DNA from: Eleginops maclovinus
Lineage: Eukaryota > Chordata > Actinopteri > Perciformes > Eleginopidae
Assembly (NCBI RefSeq): GCF_036324505.1
Contig: NC_086350.1
Span: forward strand, 23,513,757-23,577,756
Length of the DNA: 64,000 bases
Direction: 5' to 3'
Under the pieces are notes generated by a model. That model ran no database searches and was not told the DNA's origin. It worked only from the letters and a program-made list of their open reading frames with translations. A program made the translations under genes and the position numbers. Positions within the stretch are counted from its first letter, which is position 1, and every line of letters starts with the position of its first letter. Below are positions 13,801 through 25,300 of this stretch, one piece after another.

Positions 13801-16800
13801 GATAGAAATGGGGTACATGGGTTCAATGACCTCTCTGTGTAAACAATTATCAAACTACATTGTAAAAACAGACCTTTGAACCCCCATTAATCAACAATGT
13901 ACAGAAGGAAACCAGAGGAGGAGTTGGAACGCCTTAAATGTATCCATCAGCAATCAACTGAAACTTAGGTCACATATTTAGCCATTCCACTCAGCAGATG
14001 AACAAAAAAAACATCAACTTATCAGATCACATTATAGTGTAGCTTCAATAGTATTCAACTTGGACAAAATCCTGTAATTCTGAGAAGATATATTTTTGTA
14101 TCTTTTTTATTAAGAAATGTCATTCTTAAAAATGCTGTTGTGACACATTGTATTTATTTCTGTTGAGTTGAATTCTCATCCAAGAAAAAATCTTAAATTC
14201 AACATGTAAACAGCAGCAAAATAATTGGTTATCTTGACTAACACTGCTCTTATTGTGAGACTAGGGCAACCTGAGAAGATATCTTGTGTAACTGGCTGTT
14301 CATGTGACTGGCTGGCATAGGATTTTGACAAAACACTCTTTGTTTTGCAGATGCACAACAGTTTATGTCAAGCTAAGGCATCTCCTTAGATTTAAGGAAA
14401 ATAATTATGTGATAATATTTTTAGGCAAAGTCTGCAGTCATTGGAAAGTATGAATTCTAAAACGTGACTATGATTTGATAGATTTAGGACTCTAATTTTG
14501 ACGATTTAATTCCCATGAGACATGAGTCATGATACAGGCTAAATGCACATGTTACATGTGTAATTCTGAGTCAGTTTCAATCACATAAATACATTCTGAC
14601 CAATAACACCAATTAGACAACAAGCAATAGACAACTACTAATACCAAAAAAATATGGCATTTGGGAAAGGCCCTTCCTGTCGTCTTGACAGTGTCTCCTT
14701 GCTGTAACCAACAGAACCAATAAGCTTTATTTGAATTATTGTGCGATTACATCGATAATACAAAATAAAACCACTTTTAGCTATTGGAAAAAAGGTTGGC
14801 AACACTAACCAGGACATAATACACAATATTTTCCCGGAAAACCAGACCTGGTGGCAGACAGGATTGCATAGTCATAGCGAGACCTTTAAGGAACCAATCA
14901 GAATGCAGGTGGTGTCTTATTCTTGAGCCATTACATTGTGCAATCATTATTTTCTTCATGATGCTTTGTTGAAGCAGAACTGTTTTCTATTGCCACTTGG
15001 ATAGTTTTTGCACCTTCTAACAAAATACTCAAAATCCAGTTTGATTTCTTATTTATTTACCAAAGATATATTGCTTTAAAAAAAATCTAGATTTCAATGT
15101 GTGACATTACATTTTACACATCTTTTCTCACATCTGCATGGAAGTTTTAGACGGGGAGTTGTTGTCACAGAAAATGAGGATGTGGGACGATGGTGATTAA
15201 AAATGGGAACTGTTTCTGTGCGGTGTAGTGAGATGCATTTGTGAATGTGCATGTGATCCACCACAGAAGCAGAACTGACCCTGATCCAATTCCACTTGTG
15301 ACTGTGTGTCTGTTTGTGTGTTTGTAGGCTGATCTACAACAGTACCACACACAGCACCTCGCCCCCCCCGGGTGTGGAAATCCGTGTCCCGGGATTCGGA
15401 CAGACGTATTCTGTGGAGTATCTGGACCCCAGTAAACGTAGTGTGGGTGAGTCAAATGTCCAAAACCGTTCTTGGGAAGAGTGGGGACCAAGCAAAAAGT
15501 CCTCTCCTTCTAATGAGTCTTCACTAGGGTGGATAAACAAGAATGAAATGTGTCCGTATGAGACAGAAATGTTTCCTTTTCATAATGTTTTCTCTGTGTG
15601 TGTTTCTCCTAGGCATGTATTTCTTCACTATAGTGCAGGCGATGGTAGAGTGGGGCTACACCAGAGATGATGATGTCAGAGGAGCGCCCTATGATTGGAG
15701 GAAAGCCCCCAGTAAGCCACCAAGCATACCCATTTACATTAAACCCCCGGACCGTTACCCTAAATGATGAGCCTTCGCCAGTAAAACCCAAATTACCCTT
15801 CCTCATTCTTGTGGTTTTCACAAGTTTTAAAAGATGCTTTAATAAAACACTCATAAACTGGTTATATTTGGAGAACCTGTATGTGGTTTGTGTCCAAGAT
15901 GGAAATCAAGGTCGTTTTTAAAATGTCCCCTAGAGTGTTTTTTGTTTATATATTACAAAACATATCATGAGGGAAATGAGCTGAGGGAAATGAGCTGGGC
16001 AAACACAGAACACACAGTCAGACAGCCAGAGTTTCAGGAGTCACATACCCAAAGAACCAATAAGGGCTGCACAGTTTCCATCAAAATCACAAAACGGACT
16101 ATTGTGATATTTCAAATTACAGTAGGCACAATATTTGTAAAATGCTTAATATGTGCTGCAGACATATCTGCGCCTGTAAATCTTATTTTACAGACTTAAC
16201 AAAACATAATTGTTGAACAGATCCTCTTTAAAAATCAGCCCATGCTCATATAAATACGTTTTTTTTACTATTAATGAGGATAGTTATGCAAATTCAATCT
16301 TGTAAATCATATCACAAATGCAATAACGGTGAAAGAACTGCATTCAGTTATTTTCTCTAAATCAGTCATCTTGTGGGCTGGGGCTTTCCATAACATACGC
16401 ATAACGCTACTAGGAAAATGACAAGTTTCTGGGGTATTTAAGTATTTTTCAAGCTGTCTTGTATGTTAAACAACCACTACCACTGTTTCAACCACAGCTA
16501 GTTACAAGCTATCAAACTACATGAAGAAACAACAGATGCTAATTAGGATTACCATTCTGATACGTCTGCTTGTCACACGTGTTGCATTACAGACTTTAGG
16601 CTCAATCTTTCTGAAACTATCCCTGCAGATCAGCCAGCTGCGAAGACACATGGTGTTATTTTAATGTGGGAAAAGCATGTTCAAAAAATAATAACTGTAG
16701 TCGCATATTTCACATACCTGTTTTTGTATTCAAAACAAATGTATTTCTTCCCAGAAAGACACATAACATCTAGTAAAACAGGTATGAAATGCTCGTCAAG

Positions 16801-19800
16801 TAGGATAATGCAAAAAATATTTTCTAGCATTAATTATTCAGTTTTGATCTCTCTTACAATCAAACACTCCAATATACTCCTTAGCTGAGTTCTGTGCATT
16901 GTGGCGAAAATCACTACTTTAAATCATTTAGAGAATCATTTAGTAGGCATGTTAATTGGATTAAGATGCATTTGTGTCTTTCAATTTCCGTGTGAATGAC
17001 TTTGTAGATTATGAGGAAACTAAACAAAAACAATGTTCTAGCCAGTCATGGGCTTTTTGTGAGGGGTGTTCCAGGCAGAGAAATCCGAATGGCCTCTCTA
17101 TCGGGCCTCATATTTGACCTGTCACACTGTTGTTGCAGCCCTATATCTCCATTCCAGGAAGTAATGAAACAAGTGTTGGAAGTGCTTCAAACTAAAAATG
17201 AAAATACCGGGACTCTCACAGCCAGTGAGGGAACTTTGTTTACTGATCTTCTCTGTTGTTGTGTCCTCTCTCAGATGAGAATAAGGAGTATTTCCTGGAA
17301 CTGCAGAAGATGATTGAAGAGATGGCGGAGAAGGCAGGAGGGCCCGTTGTGCTCATCGCTCACAGCATGGGCAACATGTACACCCTGTACTTCCTTAACC
17401 AGCAGCCACAGGCCTGGAAAGACCGATACATCAAAGCATTCATCTCTCTGGGACCACCGTGGGCAGGGGTGGCCAAGACCCTCCGGGTGCTCATCTCTGG
17501 TAAGAGATGGAACCACTTTTATGGAAACTGTTTTTCTTGAAAAGGGGTTTTTATCTAATCTATCACATTATGTTTTTTAGGAGATAAGATAGGTTATCTT
17601 GCTATCTTCGCAAATCCAGAATGAAAAAAAATTATAATAATAAGCACACAACAAAAAGATTAAAAAGAAAAAATGATCCAGACTGTTTTTTGAAAATAAG
17701 ATATATGACTTAAAACATAACCACATATACCTGCAGTAATGGAGAAACAAAGCATTCACTAGTTATTTTTTGCATAAATGGTACACAAAATGCCCGACAC
17801 AGATGAGTTACCGGGTAAAATATTTACACCTCTAATTTAAAGGTCACGAAACCAACTGATGAAAAGCCTAGTACACAAGCAGCTTTTTAAATGCAGGACA
17901 TATAAAAGAGTCACAATACCTACACATCTGATCCGACTTAAAATTCTGTAATGCTGTTAAAGATAAAGATTTTAAATTGCACTTCGCACATATAATGTCA
18001 CATACTACAAATTCCAAATGCCTAAAACATTAACTAAGCAGACAACACATTGGTAAACCTAATTCTTGCCCTTTTGAAGGCCACCTAGTTCAAATAAACA
18101 TTTTCAATGCCTCGCTTTACTGTCAGACCGTGTCAACTGTCTCAAATCTATGCTCTCATCAAAGCGACCCGACTCCATTGGCAAAAAAACGCAATTTAAC
18201 CTTGCAGAACATGGGAGTTTCTGGTCTAATGCTGCCTTTACTGGTACTTTTCTTTGTATTATCGGGTGACTTAGAGGACCAAACTAACCATTTTAAGCAT
18301 CAGAGTCACAAAATACCACAAGCAAAGTAACCAATCAAGGCAGCAATAGAGTGTGTTCAGCAAGGTCAAATTGCCATTTTTGTCAATGGAGTCTGGTGGC
18401 TTTGGAGAGAGCATGGCTGGATATAATGGCATCAGTGCTCTGTCAGAAAGGGCTCTATGATGGCAAAGTAAAATGGTAAATATAATATTATAGTGTACCC
18501 TTGAACTGATATTGATGTTTAAGGATGCCACAGTGTTTTAGCTGTTTACCCTGCCCACAGCATTATATTGCTTAGCTTCTGCGCTCCTGTCTGGTTTTCA
18601 AAACTGGGGGTTGGCCAACTGCCATCTACTGTATGTCATACACCGACTGTGGATAAGTAGGTCATAAAACCCCACTTTGAAACTATCCAAACTGTCCCTT
18701 TAGAAGTGTGTGTTTTAATGTTGTCACCTTAGATCATTACTGGACAGTAAGCACCCTCAAATGTTTAAATACTTCCCATAGAGAGTTAATGTGTGGCATT
18801 TGAAATGATGAATGAACCGCCGTTGTTCCTTTATTAGTTTACTTTATAACCTGTCAGACCCTGTTGCATGAATGACCGTTACATCAGCTCCAGTGTGTTG
18901 ATAAAATATTTTTAGGAAGCTAACAGTAAAACTCTCCTTGTTGGTTTATGGTCTGTGGCTGTTCTCAGCTCATTTTCACTTCTCTGTCACTAGTTTCTTT
19001 TCTCTGTTCCTGCAGGTGATAATAACCGCATCCCGGTGATCAGCCCGCTGAAGATTCGCTCCCAACAACGTTCGGCTGTTTCCACCTCCTGGCTGCTGCC
19101 CTACGCCCACTCCTGGACCAAAGATCAGGTGGGTTTTTTTTGTCGACTTGTCTGGGCTTTCCTAGTTTTCAGTATAGCATTGGAAACTTCAAAGCTTTGT
19201 TTATAATTAAAGCTGACCAAAGTCAAATATAGGTGAATATAGTGAAGCGTTTGGCCAATTTATTTATTTTCTACGTGGTAAAAAAAAACATTTTTATATA
19301 TATATAAAATAAAACAAAATCATATTAATGGGGGATAATAACCCCAAATATATAAAACTATAATATTTATAGTAAGATTAATCTGATTGCAAAACTGCTA
19401 TATAAAGGGGTCTTTGATATGTCCTCATAATGTCCTCCAAGTGCTTCCCCTTCCTTCAATTCATAGTAAAACACAAGGGCCAAATAATAGAGAGGTAATT
19501 ATATAAAAATATATACATACATAGAAAATGTGAGCAACAGCACTGAGCAACAGTTATGTTCCGCCATCCATCACCAGGTGTTGGTGCAGACGCCCACCAC
19601 CAACTACACCGTGTTGGACTACCAGCGCCTCTACAAGGACATCGGTTTCGAGGACGGCTGGATGATGCGGCAGGACACAGAGCCTCTGGTGGCTGACCTC
19701 AACCCCCCCGGTGTGGCTGTACACTGCCTCTACGGCAGCGGCATCCCCACGCAGGCGGGCTTCCAGTACACCGACAAGTTCCCTGACGTGGAGCCCACGG

Positions 19801-19979
19801 TGGTGATGGGCGACGGGGACGGCACGGTGAACCTGCGGAGCGCTATGCAGTGCGGCCGCTGGGTGGGGAAGCAGAAACAGCCCGTGATGTTGAAAGAGCT
19901 GGACGGGAATGAACACGTGAACATGCTGCTGAACTACACCACCGTGGCTTACATCAAGGACGTGCTGTTCTCTCCGTGA
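10853..19979 (+). CDS. pla2g15: Lysosomal phospholipase A2 group XV (acylceramide synthase), complete
   Basis: This lysosomal enzyme deacylates phospholipids and can transfer the acyl group to ceramide. Seven coding exons (10853-11000, 13327-13483, 15328-15446, 15613-15711, 17275-17499, 19016-19128, 19578-19979) join in frame to 420 residues, close to the 412 of human. The start ATG has a good context (GAGCCATGG) and opens a hydrophobic signal peptide (residues 1 to about 27). Exon 2 has [15 protein letters not shown] and the cysteines of HYICYKK and IDCWID. The serine is in [13 protein letters not shown], the aspartate in GDGDGTVN and the histidine in [16 protein letters not shown] and [13 protein letters not shown] match PLA2G15 rather than LCAT. 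Against the usual GAPWGGV this copy has GPPWAGV. The four large introns (11001-13326, 13484-15327, 15712-17274, 17500-19015) show nothing recognisable apart from the minisatellite at 13170. An intron splits KDQ from VLVQTP, a position not shared with LCAT. Confidence 0.95.
13170..13326 (+). repeat. Degenerate minisatellite running into the PLA2G15 exon 2 acceptor
   Basis: A unit of about 17-25 bases around TTGCTAATGTGGCT repeats at least six times with substitutions. The last unit reads AATGTGTCTCGTTGCAG, so the exon 2 splice acceptor sits where the other units have TTGCTA. Confidence 0.6.
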
Positions 19980-20096
19980 GGCTGGCAGGAAGTGACACGT
20001 CTCTCCGGACAGTGACTGCCAATGTATTGTTGTGCATGCCACAATGCTTTAGAAAACATCGTAACATTTTAGCAAACTGATTATAACTTAATTTTA

Positions 20097-20306
20097 TGCC
20101 ATGGAAAGACGAATAAGTTGACTTTAATTAAATGGATTATGTCAACAAATCACCCACAATTGATTAGGTTTGTTGAAAGCAATAACATTACGTTTAAAAT
20201 AATATTAGGTTCAACTTAATTTTATTGCTTTCAAATAACCTAATAATACTGTAATTTGTTGACATAATACATTTAATTAAAGTCAAAATTTAGTTTTTTC
20301 AGTGTA
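20097..20306. mobile_element. Palindromic MITE, copy 2 (PLA2G15 3' UTR)
   Basis: This is the same element as at 7135-7335: inverted arms with TTGACTTTAATTAAATGGAT on the left and its near reverse complement on the right, about 210 bp in all. It begins about 118 bases after the PLA2G15 stop codon, so it is probably transcribed in the 3' UTR as a long hairpin. Confidence 0.7.
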
Positions 20307-22303
20307 GCTTCAATTATCAATGTATGCTAATGTCAGGTTGTTTACTGTTGAGTAATCCTAAATACAAAGACTTTTATAATGGTATCCGCTTTCAAACCCA
20401 AGATTTTACCTACTAAGTCTACAATAGGACGTGTGTATGTGCAAGTCAACCAGGGATATACTGTATGTGCCACTTTCTTAGGTTATTCATCAAAGTACAA
20501 TATTTGATTAATGTTGTGAAAGAGATTTCTGACTCTGTTAGGCTCAACAGCAAAGCACGTAGTTTTTGAATATTTCCCAGTGCAACCGGTCAAGTTCCAG
20601 TGCTTTTAGTAGACACTTGCTTATTAATCGAATCGTGTGCTGAAGGACTGGAACCACACATGGGATATGGAAGTTGGTTTCAGTCTGGTTGAAGCCACTC
20701 AAAGCTCAAAAAGCATGAGGTGAAGTCCACTTACTAGCTTTTGCAGGAGATTTCAATCACGTTTCACAGTCTTAATTGAGTCAGCTCCTATGTCATAATG
20801 AATATATATTTTTAGCTTAAGATTTGGGGCTTTTTTGGCCTTTAATTATATGGTAGAGGCGAAGATAATCAAAAAGGAGCGAAATCGGATCAAATCCTGG
20901 ACAATTGACAAATAAATTAATTTCAAATTTCTAATCGACCAAAAACAGGCAGGTAGGGAGAGGCTATTTGTTGGAGTAAGTGTCTCATCATTGTGCATAC
21001 TTTAACCTGCTTTATTAAGCTTTCACTTTCCATGTTCTGTACAGTACATGTTAAGTAGTTCTGTACATTTGTTGTGCCTCCACGGGCTGGATTGACACAG
21101 GCACAAATAAGGGACATATTCTTTTAGGTCAGATTTTAGATCTTTTATTTACTGTTTCATTTGTATTTCTCTATTTTTAAAGTTCCAGTGCAGAGTTTTG
21201 TCCCTGTGGACCAGCCATCAGAGTCTCTCTGGCCCCAGTGATTGTTCTGTGCCATGCAGCCCTCTGAGGGCCACACCAATGATACTCTGCTGTGAACTAT
21301 CATGTGTGATAAATGTGTCCAACTTGGTGTTCTATAAAGTAAAACATTTCAAATATCACATTGAATTATCTTTTTGTGCTCTAGGAGCAGTCAGAGAAAA
21401 TTGTCAGTGATGACGTTCAGTCCTCCTAACCTTTCCTCCTCTGTGTTCATGTCTGTGTGGGAACCACTATTGAGGTTACAATACTGACAAAGCCCACAAC
21501 TTCCTTTTATTGAGGCTTCACCCCTTTGAATGTGAGGCTTCTCACATGCGTCACAATTCTTTAAAATATTATTTTCGGGCATATTTTAACCTCTCTGAAC
21601 ACAACTCGTAGCATTAGCATACAAAACAAATAAGTAGAAAACCAGATGGAACTTTATCTATAAATATTTTTAAAAACCATAGAATGGTGCAGGAATGAAT
21701 CCCAAAACACGGAAATTAGTAAGCATTTTAGCACTTCAAGTTACCTCGTCTCAAAGTCAACGCTTTTTAACATGTTTTTGGTGAGATGCCTGAAAAAAGG
21801 TCACAACACAAGCTGAGATACGTTTTGATACACGGCAAAAAATCAGTCAGTAATCACTCTGCTCCTGAATTTCCGAAACTTCTATGAATCATAAAAACAT
21901 CGGTTGCTAACAAGGAACTAAAGAGCCTTTAGCTTAGCGCTGGTGTTCCCTTATAGCCTTACGTTAGATTTTTAGTTCTGGCAATTGCATATATTCTTAA
22001 AATTTCATGTGGTGGAGATTATCCTGCTGAACAAAATGTGTACGTATTCTAAAAGGTGTGCTTGCCACAGAGCTTATTTTCTGAAATGTTCCAAAATCTA
22101 ATGGAAAATCCCATCACATTTGTTGGCAGAAGCTCTTCTGGGTCAGCCATCAAAAATACAAGGGGAGCCTTGATTGTCTTTGTTTGGACCGGCACCATAT
22201 CCGGCAGCAGTGTCAACACTAAAACATTTTCTTAGCTCATTAGTGTGTGTCAGAACAAAACAGCTGTCAATCTTAAGAGGTCAGGGTATTCTTGTATCCA
22301 CTT
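20307..22303. other. Convergent gap between PLA2G15 and USB1
   Basis: PLA2G15 and USB1 point towards each other here. AATAAA at 20911-20916 is a plausible PLA2G15 polyadenylation signal. On the minus strand AATAAA occurs at 21506-21511 and 21144-21149 as candidates for USB1. I see no further coding sequence. Confidence 0.45.
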
Positions 22304-25300
22304 TCAGGGCTTCAGAGGGAAGCGGAAGGTTTTATTTCCTGTTCTGCAGCGCAGCTCCTCGCAGTCCAACTGCAGCACAAAGGGTCCTTCTTCATGGTTA
22401 TCAACCAGACTCTAACAGGCAAAAAAGCAGGCATTGATTAGCATTTACATTTAGTGCAAGATATTTAGTCAAAATTCCTGTAAGTGAGACAAAGTCTTTT
22501 TACCCAAAGTTATCTCGAGTGCTGTCAGTAGTGTTCAACACAATACACATGCAAACAAATGTGGTGTTATCTAAGGCAAACATGATACCTAGACTCTACC
22601 TAGACTAGAGCTCAACTGTTTAAAGTTGGGACCTTTTTAAATTGTTAGACAGAATATTGGCCTCTTGGGTCACATGGTAGAAACAAAAACAGATCTGTAA
22701 ATGATGCCTTTGGGATCAGTCAGTGTGAATACCTGTGTACATTTAGCTTGAGATACTTTAGGCCTATATAACTTTAGTCTTCTTTAAGGCTAAACAAATA
22801 AAGGATCTGGTTTCTTCTTCGAACGTTTGAGAACTTTAACTTTACTGTGTGCCAAAACTAAAGAGATTCCCCAATCAATAAATACATAGTAGAAAACAAA
22901 ATCTACTTTATCTGTATAACAAAGATATGGTCAGTAAACACTTGAAATGTATTACACTGCACAATTGGATGTTACTCTCTGTAGGAAAATAACATTACAG
23001 TACCACATTAAATTCATATCATAAAACTGGCCAAAGGTTCACTAGGGTCACTGTAAATGTATTCTGTACCGCAGACTCATTATAAGTTCCCATTAGAAAT
23101 ATTATAGTGATAAAACAGCAGATAAAAGAGTTCCAAACGGTCCTATTAATCTAGGTTCTTTTCAGCGTGACCCGACCCAAGAGAGTCTTTTTAGATTTAA
23201 ATAAACACACGTTTTTGAAAAGGATGCATTGCTGCAGAATGGAGACATTTGAAAAATGTATTTTTTACAGCTTTATATAATAATAATAATAATAATAACA
23301 ACAACAACAAATATACTTATCAGTGCTTACTTTGTGACAAACTATGTGAAACAAACAACTGATAAATGACCCCCCTTACAGTATATATGGGCAGAACATT
23401 GAAATGATTTAAGATGTAAACAAGCACAGAGTGGTGTCAGTGCACCTGCATCCCCTGAATGCACTCCTCCTTCATCTGTCCCGTCACGTCTCCAGCACAC
23501 CAGGCCAGACTCACGTGGAAAGAAGGATCCTAAAAAAAACACCAGGGGGAATGTTATGGAGGAATGTGCACTTTTTGGGGAATGAATTCAAAGGACAAAA
23601 ACACTCATTCACAATCCTTAATTGAATAGTAATTATTTTTACAATAAGTCATATTGGAAAAGCTGGTTGTTTTAATGTGAAAAACACACCTGTCATATTA
23701 GCTCAATATCCATATTTAATTTAATAGTACCTAAACAACAGTAAGATACTAATTCAAGCTTAAAGAGTGACACACACGGGTCTCGCTATATATACGAAGG
23801 ATAAAATGTGTCGCTCAGTGACCTTATAAAAAGTGTCCAGGTGAAACTCCGTCATCGTTTTGTCCACATCATGGACCAGGTCCAGCAGCTGAGCATGCCC
23901 AGTACACACCTCCATCCCTAGAAACGTCCTGCAGGGGGACAACACCTGGAGATATAAGATATTTCTCACAGACACAAGATTAAAATGCATATTTTACAGA
24001 TAAGTCAATAACTTTTTTGCAGCTGTTACTAAATGTGTTATGTAAGATGTGGATATATTATTGATACTGTGATATGAGACTCGGTTATCCATTTTGTATT
24101 TGTATTATCATCCATTTTCACTTAATGCTTTCCTACAATTGTGTTATTTTATTAGAATTATCATTATATGGCCTAATGTCTTATCATGGTTTTAAAGGCT
24201 GCATTACAGTAAAGTGATAAGAATTTCTAAATTCACCAAACTCTTTTATTATCTGCCTCAACCACGTGTTCTTTATATCCAAATAAGTGATGAATATTTA
24301 TCAAAAATACCGTTGTCTAAAAATGTGTGAATGTACCAAAGGTCAACTCTGCAATAATGTGGCTGAACCCATATGGAGGAGTTTGGTTAAAAAGATGTTG
24401 TGATATTTTCTGCATATCGCCCAGCCCTATGACTATATACCTATAGACCTATGACTGAACGATACCAACACAGAGACTTTTTGGTTTATAGTCCATTTGC
24501 AACTGACTTAGGTAAACATGTATAGGTTATAGTATATATGTTATGTAATGAGGAAGAGAGATGATAAAAGCAGTGCCTGTACCTGGTCCTCTCAGCGTTA
24601 CAGTAGACCCTCAGTCTCCCTGCTGTGCACAGAAACCTGGCAACATTAACACAGCTAGGAGACATTTCCAACATTTCAGCTTCTGATGCGACTTCACTAT
24701 CTTTTATTAACATTGTTCTCTATTCCACTTACCCCAGTGCAAGTTAAGCTGCTGCTGCATATGCAGTTTTACTCACCTTACCTGCAGAGTTCCAATATTT
24801 ATTTTTGATTGCCTTTGTCGTATGCTAAGTACTTCCTCACATGTGCATTTTCACTAAAAACCTTAGTTTTTAATAAACTTCAGACTAGTAGTGCAGCTGT
24901 GAAAGTGTAAAACTTTTTTTTAAACAAGGTTTTAGTAAAAAGGCTTGTGTAATGGGAAGAAGCTGGCATAGCACTGAGTTATTGAGACTTTAATTATACT
25001 TAAATGTATAGATAGATATACAGTGGGGAGAACAAGTGTTTGATACACTGCCGATTTTGCAGGTTTTCCCACTTACAAAGCATGTAAAGGTCTGTAATTT
25101 TTATCATAGGTACACTTCAACTGTGAGAGACGGAATCTAAAACAAAAATCCAGAAAATCACATTGTATGATTTTTAAATAATTAATTTGCATTTTATTGC
25201 ATGACATAAGTATTTGATCACCTACCAACCAGTAAGAATTCTGGCTCTCACAGACCTGTTAGTGTTTCTTTAAGAAGTCCTCCTGTTCTCCACTCATTAC

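Noticed and set aside
16060..16150. AAGGGCTGCACAG as a hAT MITE end
   Set aside because: No matching inverse end or 8-bp duplication was found nearby.
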